From Candidatus Hepatobacter penaei (GTDB taxonomy: Bacteria; Pseudomonadota; Alphaproteobacteria; Holosporales; Hepatobacteraceae), in contig NZ_JQAJ01000002.1 in the NCBI RefSeq assembly GCF_000742475.1, positions 176,767-240,766 on the forward strand: a stretch of 64,000 nt of DNA. Reading direction: 5' to 3'. Shown here one piece after another: positions 26,268 to 35,643 of the stretch (position 1 is its first letter; every line of letters begins with the position of its first letter). Position numbers and translations under genes: made by a program. The notes beneath the pieces are model-generated. The model made no database searches. It was not told the DNA's origin and was given only the letters and a program-made list of their open reading frames with translations.

Positions 26268-27755
26268 TTACTGCTGAATCAAACACTTTTGATCCGGCAA
26301 CGCAATGGGCTCTGTTTGCCAAGACAGCGTTTTCTGAGACCAAGACAACACCTCAGGAATGCTCGTGGACGCCAAAAAATCAATGTAGGTAATACTCAAC
26401 GACCGATCCACCTTTAATAGGTTACCAGGGGTGACCCCACAGCCATAATCTTGATAACGCACCGCAAAATAGGGTTGCACAGCCACAGAAGGAATCACAC
26501 GAATCAGGTCATCTAAACGCTGCATCTTTTGGCGATCCATGGCATGAATGCGGGCAAAAGATACTGCGGGCCCATTCACAGGAAAAGAAGGAAACACCCT
26601 ATCAAAAACACTCCCTGGCGTCACCTTAGACACCATCAAAGACCCAAAGGGAATGTTATACAGTGCATAACAAAGCAGGTCTGTCTCATAGAAAAGCGCG
26701 CCCCCAAAAAGAACCATTTTTTCGATCACATACGACCACGCATCGTCCAGCATGACGTCCACGTTTATTTTTTTTCCACTCCGAAACACGGTAAGAGACA
26801 GCGGTTTTTTGATGGTGTGTGCGGCCATCATGCGCTGACAGGTGGCCAAACTGGGCCCCACCAAAATCCCATTCACTGCCCAGATCACATCCCCAGCTTT
26901 AAGGGGGGATTCAGGCATAGCCTGATGAACAATCAGACCCTGCGCCAAGGCTTGAGGATAGTGGGCGAGAAACGTTTGCAATTCCTTTTCAGGGAAATGA
27001 GTATATCTAACTGCATCGACAAGAGATGCGGAAATAATATCTACCCCCTTGATGAATACGCGTGCCGGCTTTTTACGTGCCTTCAGGGCCACACACACAT
27101 CTTTCAGATAATCCACATGCAACACACGGGAGAACGTTTGCCCCGAATCGCAGACAAGCCCCACGCACGTGCCATCCTTGGCGATCACTACACCACCATC
27201 TGTGCCACCAGGTGTGCTCAAACTCACGCGAAAAGCCTGAAAGGTAAGAATGCCCCCCGTTTCATAAAGGCTGGCAATAGAACCCCCTTGGACCACCTCT
27301 TTTGCGCCATGCTTGCTGAGCAGCGTGACCTCCTCACTCAGCGACATCTGGTCGGCAAAATCAGAGATCTCTTCTAAGGGTTCAAAAACCTTTTGTGGGT
27401 CAAAAACCAAAATCTCAATGGGCAACAAAGGGTCACGATAAAGGCTTTTGGCCCCCACTTTTTGCCCCCCCGGAAGCGTGATTTCATAGGTCGCTACAGT
27501 GGGGCCTGCATCTTGAACGCCTATGATCGTCACAATCCACCCGCGCTTTTTGTCACACACGAAACCGCCGCGATATACCACATCAGGATTTCTGTAAGCG
27601 GCAAGGGAAATGCTTTTTTTCACACTGACCAACGCTTTTTTCGCGCGCTCCACCGGGGCAAGCGGGGTGGCCCCTTTTTCCTGGCTCACACACGGCGATC
27701 CCCATAGGCCAACCATAAGGATAAAGGTAATGATCTTAAACACGCGGCTCTCCAT
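26268..27755 (-). CDS. HtrA-like protein that has lost its catalytic triad
   Basis: A 495-residue exported paralogue of the protease encoded just upstream. It keeps the layout (signal peptide MVGLWGSPCVSQ, trypsin-like domain about 40-220, PDZ-like domain about 265-340, and a C-terminal region). It also keeps scaffold stretches such as VATYEITLPGGQKV and LYRDP, and the PDZ block GDVIWAVNGILVGPSL. By alignment with the neighbour the triad is gone: His102 becomes Gly79, Asp134 becomes Pro112 and Ser209 becomes Asp186 (GGTDGG for GGSSGS). The frame is intact over its whole length, so it is selected for something other than proteolysis, perhaps assembly or substrate binding with its partner. Its start overlaps the upstream gene by 20 bp. 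Confidence 0.88.
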   Translation of the reverse strand: MESRVFKIITFILMVGLWGSPCVSQEKGATPLAPVERAKKALVSVKKSISLAAYRNPDVVYRGGFVCDKKRGWIVTIIGVQDAGPTVATYEITLPGGQKVGAKSLYRDPLLPIEILVFDPQKVFEPLEEISDFADQMSLSEEVTLLSKHGAKEVVQGGSIASLYETGGILTFQAFRVSLSTPGGTDGGVVIAKDGTCVGLVCDSGQTFSRVLHVDYLKDVCVALKARKKPARVFIKGVDIISASLVDAVRYTHFPEKELQTFLAHYPQALAQGLIVHQAMPESPLKAGDVIWAVNGILVGPSLATCQRMMAAHTIKKPLSLTVFRSGKKINVDVMLDDAWSYVIEKMVLFGGALFYETDLLCYALYNIPFGSLMVSKVTPGSVFDRVFPSFPVNGPAVSFARIHAMDRQKMQRLDDLIRVIPSVAVQPYFAVRYQDYGCGVTPGNLLKVDRSLSITYIDFLASTSIPEVLSWSQKTLSWQTEPIALPDQKCLIQQ

Positions 27756-29298
27756 GACATAAAATTGATGACACTTTCCATGCTCTTTCTTTCAAAGAGT
27801 ATTCAATCAGCTCAGGCAGGGTGTTTTGGGATATATGATAGGTGATCCCACACTGGTCCTGAGCATTATTATAAAAAAACAAGCCACTGTATCCCACAGG
27901 CAATGGCGGAAACCAACGTACATTGAGAATAAAGTTCTTTTGCTTCACCAGCGCTGGAATGCGACCCACAAGCAACGGGAATGTAAAATCTTCTATTTGG
28001 CAATGGCGGAAGCCCAAGTGTTTGGGCGTGTCTCGATAAGCGCTAAAAGAGGGTGTCAGCCCCACATCAAAGGACGAACCCGGGGCCATATACCCCACCA
28101 AAAGCGCGCCGGGAGCAACCCCAAACTGCCAACGCATAAAATCATTAGCTTCAAAAAAAGTGGCGCCACCAAACACAAGAAGCTTTTTAATCGTCACATC
28201 ATGAAGATTATAGAGTGAGACCTTTTTCTGCATACGTTGGCCTTGTCGATAAAAATCAATCATCACAAAGGAACGCTCTGTCTCATTCATCACTTTTTCA
28301 AACTGGCTGAGATCTGCCCCCACATCTTTACCATCCACTTTCCATATCACATCCCCAGTCATGAAGATGCCCTCTGCGGGTGACCCCTTTAACGAGCCCA
28401 CCACCATCAACATGCGGGCATTACTTTGCGGGTGCGCCTTCATATAGGCTCGGGCAACTGCCTCAGGAAATGCACGAAAGCGCATACACTCATCAAGAGA
28501 CATAAGATGACACACAGCGCCCACATGCTTTCGAGGCGGCGTCTTTCCCTTCAATATGGAGGTAAGCGCTGTGGCAAATGTGCGCGCATGAAGAATAAAA
28601 GCTGTCCCCAGATTATCACCTGCATAGTTAAGACCCAAGACATGGAGGTTGTCGTTGACCAAAGGTGAGCCGCTGCTGCCGCCACGAGAGTTCATAATGG
28701 CACTAAAGGAAGGCTCGGGCAAAAACCCGGCAATTTGAAAAAGGCTGGTCACAAACCCTTTTTGAAAAGAAAAACCTTGCCCCTCATTATTGCCAACAAT
28801 ATACACAGATTCTCCCATACGTGGCTTCTTAAACACATTCAGGGCACGCACGTTAGGTGGGATATGTGATGGTTTTTCAATCTCCAAAAAAGCAAAATCA
28901 TGCCAGGGGTCTCTGTAAAGAAGACGGGCAGGAAGCTTTTGTCCGTTGGCAAACGTAATGGTATATGTGGCCACAGACCCATACCCCACCACGTGTTGGT
29001 TGGTGAGAATAATGCCGCGACCTTTATGGCATACAAACCCTGTCCCGCTGTGTTTGCCCAAAGAGTCATAGGCCGAACGGGTCACATGCACATGAATGCT
29101 GACGACGGCATTTTTAAGGACTGTTTGTTGTTTTTGCGTCAAAGCACGGAGAGGGTGGGTCAGACAAAGCACAGCGCCTAAGGCCAAAAACCACACCAAA
29201 AACGAAACGGGGGAAAAACCGTTAAAGACCTTTTTTACCACGCCCTTGCTGCCCCAGGTTTCTGAAAACCTTCTCAAAAGAAATCTCATGATACTCAC
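27736..29298 (-). CDS. HtrA-family serine protease with PDZ domain, Nma111/Deg7-like
   Basis: A 520-residue exported or membrane-anchored trypsin-fold protease. The triad is His102 (LTNQHVVG), Asp134 (RDPWHDFAFLEI) and Ser209 (RGGSSGSPLVN). The GGSSGSP serine motif and the LYRDP-x-HDF block are the forms found in Nma111 (yeast) and Deg7 (plants) rather than the GNSGGPL of DegP. The PDZ-like domain carries GDVIWKVDGKDVGADLSQF. A hydrophobic segment lies at about residues 31-49. The start at 29298 overlaps bamE by 77 bp; a GTG at 29241 would cut the overlap to 20 bp, the same as at the next junction. It is followed by its inactive paralogue. Confidence 0.88.
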   Translation of the reverse strand: MSIMRFLLRRFSETWGSKGVVKKVFNGFSPVSFLVWFLALGAVLCLTHPLRALTQKQQTVLKNAVVSIHVHVTRSAYDSLGKHSGTGFVCHKGRGIILTNQHVVGYGSVATYTITFANGQKLPARLLYRDPWHDFAFLEIEKPSHIPPNVRALNVFKKPRMGESVYIVGNNEGQGFSFQKGFVTSLFQIAGFLPEPSFSAIMNSRGGSSGSPLVNDNLHVLGLNYAGDNLGTAFILHARTFATALTSILKGKTPPRKHVGAVCHLMSLDECMRFRAFPEAVARAYMKAHPQSNARMLMVVGSLKGSPAEGIFMTGDVIWKVDGKDVGADLSQFEKVMNETERSFVMIDFYRQGQRMQKKVSLYNLHDVTIKKLLVFGGATFFEANDFMRWQFGVAPGALLVGYMAPGSSFDVGLTPSFSAYRDTPKHLGFRHCQIEDFTFPLLVGRIPALVKQKNFILNVRWFPPLPVGYSGLFFYNNAQDQCGITYHISQNTLPELIEYSLKERAWKVSSILCHGEPRV

Positions 29299-29665
29299 GG
29301 TCCATAGGTGTTATCTCCGCATTCATCACATGCATTTGATGTGCTTTCGTGTCAATCGTCTCAACATGACGCAATCTGTCTTTTTTGTCAAAAACAAGCA
29401 AAAAAGCCGTCGCCTCGCCCATCCGGGGCCTCAATAAGGAAACGGAAGATGTGGTTTGATAGTGCACATAATAGATCTGATGCGGGTCAAAGGAAGACAC
29501 AAGGGTAGGCGCACCTAAGTCATGATCAAGGGACGCTTGTGTTGTTTTGCCCACGCGGACGGAGGTTTTAACATCCTCTGCAGACCCCATCCATCCATGG
29601 TCAAGGGATCGCCTTACGCACGCTGATAAAACAAGACAAGATAACGCAAGAAAAACAAACCGCAT
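29222..29665 (-). CDS. bamE: BamE (SmpA/OmlA) outer-membrane assembly lipoprotein
   Basis: A 147-residue lipoprotein with lipobox VLSAC (Cys16). It shows the family start of the fold (VRVGKTTQASLDHDLGAPT, a helix-turn feature) and then YYVHYQTTS and LLVFDKKDRLRHVETI strands. BamE is an accessory part of the BAM complex that inserts outer-membrane beta-barrels. It is the first gene ahead of the two HtrA-type genes, so barrel assembly and periplasmic quality control may be expressed together. Confidence 0.85.
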   Translation of the reverse strand: MRFVFLALSCLVLSACVRRSLDHGWMGSAEDVKTSVRVGKTTQASLDHDLGAPTLVSSFDPHQIYYVHYQTTSSVSLLRPRMGEATAFLLVFDKKDRLRHVETIDTKAHQMHVMNAEITPMDREYHEISFEKVFRNLGQQGRGKKGL

Positions 29666-29930
29666 TGGTCATGGTGAAACACCCACCCCTTTTTGTCAAC
29701 GTTAAATCCCACTCCCCCCGCTGCGTTTTTGAGAGGCGGCCATCCCCGTTCATGGATCTGGTGATGGCTCTTCCTAAGCGTGATAAAAAAGCCAACGCAA
29801 AGCCTGCTAACGAAGATACATCATCAAAAAATTAGCCGCGGAAGGCATTTGATTATCCCCTGTCTTCGGCGTTGCATGTCGTGGGTAAATGTCTTAAACT
29901 GGGGACGACCTTTTTGAGAGACTATTTTTT

Positions 29931-30152
29931 ATGAAGAAAGATCTTCACCCCCCCTATCACGAAATCACTGTGATTACCACATCAGGGGAAAAGCGTGTGA
30001 TGCATTCCACCATGGGCAAACCTGACGATGTTTTGCGTCTGGATATCGATCACCTTTCTCACCCTGCGTGGACAGGTCAGAAGCGCTTTGTGCAAAAAGG
30101 TGGGCGTATGGACCGCTTTAAAGATCGCTATGGTGATCTTGGCAAACTTTAA
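29931..30152 (+). CDS. rpmE: 50S ribosomal protein L31, zinc-free form
   Basis: A 73-residue L31: MKKDLHPPYHEITVITTSG at the start, HPAWTG and GGRMDRFKDRYGDL at the end. There are no cysteines, so it is the zinc-independent type common in alphaproteobacteria. It lies 20 bp upstream of lysS in the same direction. Confidence 0.93.
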   Translation: MKKDLHPPYHEITVITTSGEKRVMHSTMGKPDDVLRLDIDHLSHPAWTGQKRFVQKGGRMDRFKDRYGDLGKL

Positions 30153-30172
30153 CCAAGACAAAGGGGGAGCCT

Positions 30173-31627
30173 GTGTCTGATGCGCGCAAAGAAAGGCAAT
30201 CGAAATTTGAAACGCTTGCGACACGTTTCAATGCCTATCCTGCCCGTCGCATTGAGAAAGATACGCACCAAGCCCTAGCCCAAAAGTATGGACATCTGAA
30301 CCCGGGTGCCAAAACCCAAGACTCATCATGTGTTGCGGGCCGCATCATGGCCATACGTAATTCGGGAATGTTTATTGACCTGCACGATGAAAGTGGCAAG
30401 ATCCAACTTTTTTGCACCGAAGAGAACCTTGCTGAGCAGGCGCGCGTTGTGCATGCCAACCTTGATTTAGGTGACTGGATCTCTGCACGCGGATGTATCC
30501 GCAAAACGCCCCGCGGTGAACTGACCCTAGATGCCTCAGACATCATGCTTTTGGCCAAATGTTTTCACCCCCTTCCTGACAAGTTTCATGGCATGAAGGA
30601 TCCTGAGGTGCGTTATCGCCAGCGCTATCTTGATATGGTGGCCAATCCAGAAACTCAGCGCACCTTAAAAAGCCGGGCGCGCATTGTGTCTTATATTCGG
30701 CGGCATCTTGAAGAGCACGATTTTCTTGAGGTGGAAACACCCATGCTGCACCCCATTGCCGGTGGCGCCATTGCCAAACCGTTTCAAACCCACCACAATG
30801 CCCTTCATCGCGATCTTTTTCTGCGCATTGCCCCTGAACTTTATCTCAAACGCCTGGTGATTGGAGGGTTTGAGCGTGTTTTTGAGTTGAATCGATGTTT
30901 CCGCAATGAAGGGTTGTCGCCGAAACACAATCCAGAGTTCACATCCCTTGAGGTCTACCAGGCGTTTGCTGACTTTGACGATATGATGACCTTAACCGAA
31001 ACCCTGGTCTCAGGCGCGTGCAAACTTCTTGAAGGCACCCCCACCGCCACATATGGCGACGTGACCCTTTCTTTTGACACACCGTGGCCACGCAAGACCA
31101 TGGCCGCCTTGGTGGCAGAAAAAACAGATGTTGATTTTATGACCATCAAAGATGACAGTGGCGCACACGCAGTTGCCCGTGAACACAAGATGGCCTTACC
31201 CTCTTATTATGGTTGGGGACGCATTTTGGCAGCTTTTTTCGAGACTTATGTAGAAAAGACGTTGGTTCAACCCACACACGTCACTCATTTTCCCACAGAA
31301 ATTTCACCGCTGGCTAAACAGTGTGAAGATCAGCTTCACCTGACGGAACGGTTTGAGAGCTATGTAAACGGTTGGGAAATCGCCAACGGTTTTTCAGAGC
31401 TCAACGATCCGCGTGAGCAGGCCCAGCGGTTTGAAGACCAAGCCAAAGCCGCCGCCTCAGGCGAAGAGGAAACCCACAGCATTGACCATGACTATGTCCG
31501 CGCCCTTGAGTATGGCCTTCCACCCACGGGCGGCCTTGGCATTGGCATTGATCGTCTGGTGATGCTGTTAACAAACGCCCCTTCCATACGTGAAGTGATT
31601 GCTTTTCCGACCTTAAAGGAAAAATAA
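30173..31627 (+). CDS. lysS: Lysyl-tRNA synthetase, class II
   Basis: A 484-residue enzyme that charges tRNA-Lys. It has the N-terminal OB-fold (VAGRIMAIRNSGMFIDLHDE), motif 1 region YLDMVANPETQRTLKSRARI, motif 2 RCFRNEGLSPKHNPEFTSLE and motif 3 GGLGIGIDRLVMLL. It is the class II form, whereas many alphaproteobacteria use class I. GTG 30173 is preceded by AAGGGGGAG, a strong ribosome site. It is probably co-transcribed with rpmE. Confidence 0.96.
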   Translation: MSDARKERQSKFETLATRFNAYPARRIEKDTHQALAQKYGHLNPGAKTQDSSCVAGRIMAIRNSGMFIDLHDESGKIQLFCTEENLAEQARVVHANLDLGDWISARGCIRKTPRGELTLDASDIMLLAKCFHPLPDKFHGMKDPEVRYRQRYLDMVANPETQRTLKSRARIVSYIRRHLEEHDFLEVETPMLHPIAGGAIAKPFQTHHNALHRDLFLRIAPELYLKRLVIGGFERVFELNRCFRNEGLSPKHNPEFTSLEVYQAFADFDDMMTLTETLVSGACKLLEGTPTATYGDVTLSFDTPWPRKTMAALVAEKTDVDFMTIKDDSGAHAVAREHKMALPSYYGWGRILAAFFETYVEKTLVQPTHVTHFPTEISPLAKQCEDQLHLTERFESYVNGWEIANGFSELNDPREQAQRFEDQAKAAASGEEETHSIDHDYVRALEYGLPPTGGLGIGIDRLVMLLTNAPSIREVIAFPTLKEK

Positions 31628-31801
31628 TCAAGATAAGGCTCTGCCCTTTTTCTGTGCATCATCTTGGCACCTCAAAGATCCGGCTTTTATGAATATTCGT
31701 CCTTTTCTTTGGCGAAGATCTCTTTTTGTTTGCAAATAATTAACTATTTAAGACAAAAATAAGACTCATGAGTTCTTGCCAACGAAGAAAAGCAGGTGGT
31801 G

Positions 31802-32182
31802 ATGGTACGTGTCGTTTTTTATTGTGTTTGCTTGATGAGTCTTTTCTGCCACAGCCAGGTTTGGGCAGACGCTAAGCAACCCCCATCTACCCAGGATCAT
31901 CCTCCAAAAAAAAAGATGCCCGCACAACACAAAGAAAAATCCCACCGCGTTTTTAAACGTCACGGCAAGCCTTTTCCAGCATGCCAGATCCGCCACCAAG
32001 CCCTACAACATAATGGCACCACAGAGCACGTGAAAATCATTGAAAATCCGTCATCATGTTGTGCCTTTGTGTGTGAACAGAAAGGGAAAAAATGGAAGCC
32101 CACACACGGTGTGGTGCGAAAAGGAGAACCAGGTTCTCATGGTGACACGTTTCTTGAGGAACAGTGTGTGTGCATAAACTAG
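31802..32182 (+). CDS. Small exported Cys/Lys-rich protein, unknown
   Basis: A 126-residue protein with a signal peptide (MVRVVFYCVCLMSLFCHSQVW, cleavage near ADA). The mature part is basic, rich in Lys, His and Pro at first, and then carries six cysteines in the C-terminal 70 residues, including a CC pair in NPSSCCAFVC and CVC near the end. Disulfide bonds are likely after export. I do not recognise a family. ATG 31802 follows CAGGTGG; a GTG at 31796 is possible. Confidence 0.65.
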   Translation: MVRVVFYCVCLMSLFCHSQVWADAKQPPSTQDHPPKKKMPAQHKEKSHRVFKRHGKPFPACQIRHQALQHNGTTEHVKIIENPSSCCAFVCEQKGKKWKPTHGVVRKGEPGSHGDTFLEEQCVCIN

Positions 32183-32383
32183 CGCGCTTTTTTCTTGAAC
32201 CCCTTCACTTTTTTTGTGCACCCCTTTCATGCCTTAACGTAAAGGTCTTCCTTTTTTAGATCTAGCCCATGTGCCCTCTTTCCTAGCAAGCAAAAAAAAA
32301 GAGAGACGCCACAAAAAAATGGTCACCTTTTTGCCTTCAAAGCTGTGTGAAGTATGTGCGATCATTGAGGCGCGTGAACATCT

Positions 32384-32956
32384 ATGTTGGGTATATGGGC
32401 TTTTGTGCTTTTTGTAAGCTTGCCTTCCCTCATGCACGGGCGTGAAGTCCCTAAATTGGTGCCCTTTACCCCCCGAGAAACAGATGAATCGCAAGAACAC
32501 CTGTTAGATGCAGAACAAATGGCGCTGACAGAACAATCGTTCAGAGATTTTCGTCGCAACGGCTTTAACACACCCTTTTTGACATGGAAAGCTGTGCATG
32601 TCCTGTCCTCTATGCTGAGAAAGCCTGATTACCTTAGACGCGTTAAGCATATATTGCGCTCTTTTGAAGACGAGAACCTCGCCCTTTTTCAATACAATTA
32701 TCTATGGACCTTAAGGAAGGTAGCACGTAGAAAACACAGACGCCTCATTGAAACCACCTTGCAACATATTGACACCCAACAATCGCTGTTTGTTATTTTG
32801 GCCGACCCCGTTGCCCGCATCTTAGCAAAAGAACAACCGGCCTCTTATCAAGAGTTTCATGCCTTTGAACAAAAAGTAAGACAACAAGCCGCCCAGAAAA
32901 AAGTGTTTCTCTATCGGTTGCTCATGCGCCTTCAGGGGGCACGCAAAAAGTCTTGA
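32384..32956 (+). CDS. Exported helical protein, unknown
   Basis: A 190-residue protein with a short signal peptide (MLGIWAFVLFVSLPSLMHG). The mature part is mostly charged and helical, basic at the C-terminus (LQGARKKS), and without cysteines. I do not recognise it. Its last 25 bp overlap the end of the convergent rluD-like gene. The ribosome site is weak, so the start is not certain. Confidence 0.6.
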   Translation: MLGIWAFVLFVSLPSLMHGREVPKLVPFTPRETDESQEHLLDAEQMALTEQSFRDFRRNGFNTPFLTWKAVHVLSSMLRKPDYLRRVKHILRSFEDENLALFQYNYLWTLRKVARRKHRRLIETTLQHIDTQQSLFVILADPVARILAKEQPASYQEFHAFEQKVRQQAAQKKVFLYRLLMRLQGARKKS

Positions 32957-33936
32957 TAATCTTGCTCTGAAATCTGCCGCAGTGCCCCAGGCCATGTTGA
33001 GGGTAAGGGCGCGCAAAAATGCATGGGCTCTTGCGTGTGGGGATGATGAAAATAAAGATAGCTTGCATGAAGGGCCTGATAGCTATGAGGCCAATACGTC
33101 TGTGTCACCTGCTGACGCGCGGCTGGTAGCGACGTCCGTCCATAAAGGGTGTCCCCCAAAACCGGCACCCCCATGTGTGCAAGATGGACACGAATCTGAT
33201 GTGTGCGCCCTGTTTCCAAGCGACACACAAGATGGGCAATGTTGTCTTGCAGCAGTGTCCACACCTTATAAAACGTCTTCGCCGGACGCCCCTGAGAGGT
33301 GACGGCCTGTTTTTGTCGATTCCGCGGATGGCGACCCAGCGGCGCATCAATCCAGCCAGAAAGGGGTTTGGGCACCCCCCACACCAAAGCCTGATAAAGG
33401 CGACCTAAGGTGCGTTTGCGAAATTGCTTTGACAACGCCGCATGCGCCTGATCATGCTTGGCCACCAACAAAAGACCACTGGTGTCTTTATCAAGCCGGT
33501 GCACAATGCCCGGACGCTTGACACCCCCAATACCTGAAAGATCCTGGCAATGCGCAAGCAATCCATGCACCAATGTTCCCGTATGGTGACCCGGCGCTGG
33601 ATGAACCACCAAACCAGCAGGTTTATGAATCACTACAATGTGCTCATCTTCAAAAAGAATATCGAGTGCCATGGGCTCAGACACAAGCGCAAGCGGTTCA
33701 GGTTCAGGGACAGACACAATATACGTGGCTGACACATCCATAGGGTCTTTGGGTTTGAGCCGCATCTGAGGATCACCTTCTTTGATCACCGCGTGCTTCG
33801 CAAGCAGACGCTGAATCACCGTGCGCGACAACCCAGTTTGACGGGCAAGCACAACATCTGTGCGCCCCGGTTGGTGCGGAGGCTCAACCCGATGGACGGT
33901 TTGCATTGTTTGGGTTTCAGGATGATGCCCCTTCAT
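32932..33936 (-). CDS. rluD: RluD/RluC-family 23S rRNA pseudouridine synthase
   Basis: A 334-residue RluA-family pseudouridine synthase. It has an N-terminal S4 RNA-binding domain (about 22-70) and the catalytic domain with HKPAGLVVHP and the active Asp149 in HRLDKDTSGLLLVAK. RETGRTHQIRVHLA-like sequence (LETGRTHQIRVHLAHMG) follows. The presence of S4 and the overall pattern suit RluD, which modifies helix 69 of 23S rRNA; RluC is possible. A start at the second Met (33906) cannot be excluded. Confidence 0.88.
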   Translation of the reverse strand: MKGHHPETQTMQTVHRVEPPHQPGRTDVVLARQTGLSRTVIQRLLAKHAVIKEGDPQMRLKPKDPMDVSATYIVSVPEPEPLALVSEPMALDILFEDEHIVVIHKPAGLVVHPAPGHHTGTLVHGLLAHCQDLSGIGGVKRPGIVHRLDKDTSGLLLVAKHDQAHAALSKQFRKRTLGRLYQALVWGVPKPLSGWIDAPLGRHPRNRQKQAVTSQGRPAKTFYKVWTLLQDNIAHLVCRLETGRTHQIRVHLAHMGVPVLGDTLYGRTSLPAARQQVTQTYWPHSYQALHASYLYFHHPHTQEPMHFCAPLPSTWPGALRQISEQDYQDFLRAP

Positions 33937-34053
33937 GAACGCACCCTCTCTTGATCTAAAGAAAAAGATGCACCAATAGAAGCCCCTTGCCTGCCTTCAT
34001 AGGCCAAGGCCCCAGGCATACTCCATAGTGAAAAAAAGCAAGATTCCCTCACG

Positions 34054-34809
34054 ATGTACACACACACAACCCTGTCTTCAGAAGAGGTCCTGGCCCACAT
34101 TCCTTGGAAGCATTTTCAAAAAAAACACGCTGACCCTCACCTGGTTCATATGAGCAAGATATATTACCTCATCACACACGTTGCGTCCCAAAACGTTTCC
34201 ACACACCTTTCCCCCACCATAGCACGATATGCACGCGAACGCACCCACACCCTACGCCACCAAAGTTTATGCCTGTTGAGATGGATCTCTTTGGCAGACC
34301 CTTCTTTTCACGCCCCTTCGATGCTGCCAATACCCCCGGCGTCTTCACATGCGCATACAGAGACAAAGAAAGCATCTCTCCCAGAACACATCGTGGCAGC
34401 GCAGTATCAACATTTTCTCTACCTTTATCTCCACCACCAATCACCTGAACCTTTGCTTTCCCGTCTCGCCATTGTGTTGGCCCATCAAGAGTATCAATAT
34501 GTGCGCATGCTGCGTGCTTTGCCTCGCCCCTGCCCCCGTACGCATGCGCCCCAGGCATGTGTGAAAAAGACGATCCTCAAGACCCATCAACAAATCCAAA
34601 GCATAGGACAATCTCTTCTCAAGCGCCCCCTTCATAAAAAGGGCAGCCACGCTCTTGGTTATCTTCACCCCTACTATCCGCCCTTTTGGCTTAGGTATGG
34701 GATGACATGTCTGATGGCTCTCAAAAAAGCACCCTTTACGCCTGAAACCTTCTTGCGCACCCTTTATCAAAAAAAGCCGGGTAAGATCTCAGAAAGAACG
34801 CTGGGCTGA
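34054..34809 (+). CDS. Unknown His/Pro/Leu-rich protein
   Basis: A 251-residue protein with no signal peptide or membrane segment that I trust. It is rich in His and Pro in the middle and basic throughout. Two helical blocks stand out, ending HPYYPPFWLRYGMTCLMAL and AQYQHFLYLYLHH. I do not recognise it. It overlaps the end of convergent kdsA by 21 bp. The full-length open frame and lack of an alternative gene on the other strand support it being real. Confidence 0.55.
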   Translation: MYTHTTLSSEEVLAHIPWKHFQKKHADPHLVHMSKIYYLITHVASQNVSTHLSPTIARYARERTHTLRHQSLCLLRWISLADPSFHAPSMLPIPPASSHAHTETKKASLPEHIVAAQYQHFLYLYLHHQSPEPLLSRLAIVLAHQEYQYVRMLRALPRPCPRTHAPQACVKKTILKTHQQIQSIGQSLLKRPLHKKGSHALGYLHPYYPPFWLRYGMTCLMALKKAPFTPETFLRTLYQKKPGKISERTLG

Positions 34810-35643
34810 AAATGGGGCATAAGGGGTTTGCTTGGACAAGGCGTCAAAAGCTTTGATGGTGTGAAGCAGGGCTTCCATATCCCCTAAAGGCACCATATTG
34901 GGACCGTCAGAAAGGGCTTGGTCAGGATGGGGATGGGTTTCTAAAAAAAGACCAGCCACGCCCACGGCCACCGCAGCCCGGACAAGGGTTTCCACAAATT
35001 GGCGCTTCCCCCCGCTGGCACTGCCTAATCCCCCGGGCTGTTGTACAGAGTGGGTCCCATCAAACGTCACCGGCACACCCAGAGACTGCATTTCAGGCAA
35101 CGAACGCAAATCTGACACCAGCGCATTATAGCCAAAGCAAGCCCCACGCTCACATAAAAGCACACGCGTGGCCCCAAAAGAGCGGGCTTTCTCAAGCACA
35201 GCCTTCATGTCCCACGGCGCCATAAACTGACCTTTTTTGATATGCAACACAGCGGATGTTTCTGCTGCGGCCTGAATCAAATCTGTTTGGCGGCACAAAA
35301 AGGCAGGAATTTGCAACACATCCACCACCAAGGCCACCGTTTGGCATTGATGAGGTTCATGCACATCCGTGACCACAGGAAAACCATAATCACGCTTGAG
35401 ATCTTCAAAAAGGGCCAAGCCTTTTTCCATGCCCAGTCCACGTGCCCCAGACACAGACGTGCGGTTGGCTTTATCAAAAGAAGCTTTAAAAATAAGGGGA
35501 ATCCCCAAAGATTGGGTCATCTCATGAAGACGGCCGGCCACCTCATACACAAGATCACGGCTCTCCATCACACACGGCCCCGCCATTAACACAAACGGCG
35601 CATGGTTCGCAATGGTTATATCATTGAGGCTGACGGACTGCAC
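34789..35643 (-). CDS. kdsA: 2-dehydro-3-deoxyphosphooctonate aldolase (KDO-8-P synthase)
   Basis: Condenses phosphoenolpyruvate with arabinose-5-phosphate to make KDO-8-phosphate for the inner core of lipopolysaccharide, so the organism should make LPS. Motifs: FVLMAGPCVMES, FKASFDKANRTS, VTDVHEPHQC, GAPR-equivalent CERGACFGYNALV, FDGTHSVQQPGG. The GTG at 35643 is preferred because it gives the usual short N-terminus and has GAGAGAGGG upstream. An ATG at 35676 is in frame but overlaps pyrG by 56 bp. It ends the engB-secG-pyrG-kdsA run. Confidence 0.94.
   Translation of the reverse strand: MQSVSLNDITIANHAPFVLMAGPCVMESRDLVYEVAGRLHEMTQSLGIPLIFKASFDKANRTSVSGARGLGMEKGLALFEDLKRDYGFPVVTDVHEPHQCQTVALVVDVLQIPAFLCRQTDLIQAAAETSAVLHIKKGQFMAPWDMKAVLEKARSFGATRVLLCERGACFGYNALVSDLRSLPEMQSLGVPVTFDGTHSVQQPGGLGSASGGKRQFVETLVRAAVAVGVAGLFLETHPHPDQALSDGPNMVPLGDMEALLHTIKAFDALSKQTPYAPFSAQRSF

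Noticed and set aside
29671-29835. 54-codon plus-strand frame upstream of rpmE, basic C-terminus
   Set aside because: No ribosome site, no family match, and it starts within a few bases of the divergent bamE gene. Too weak to call.
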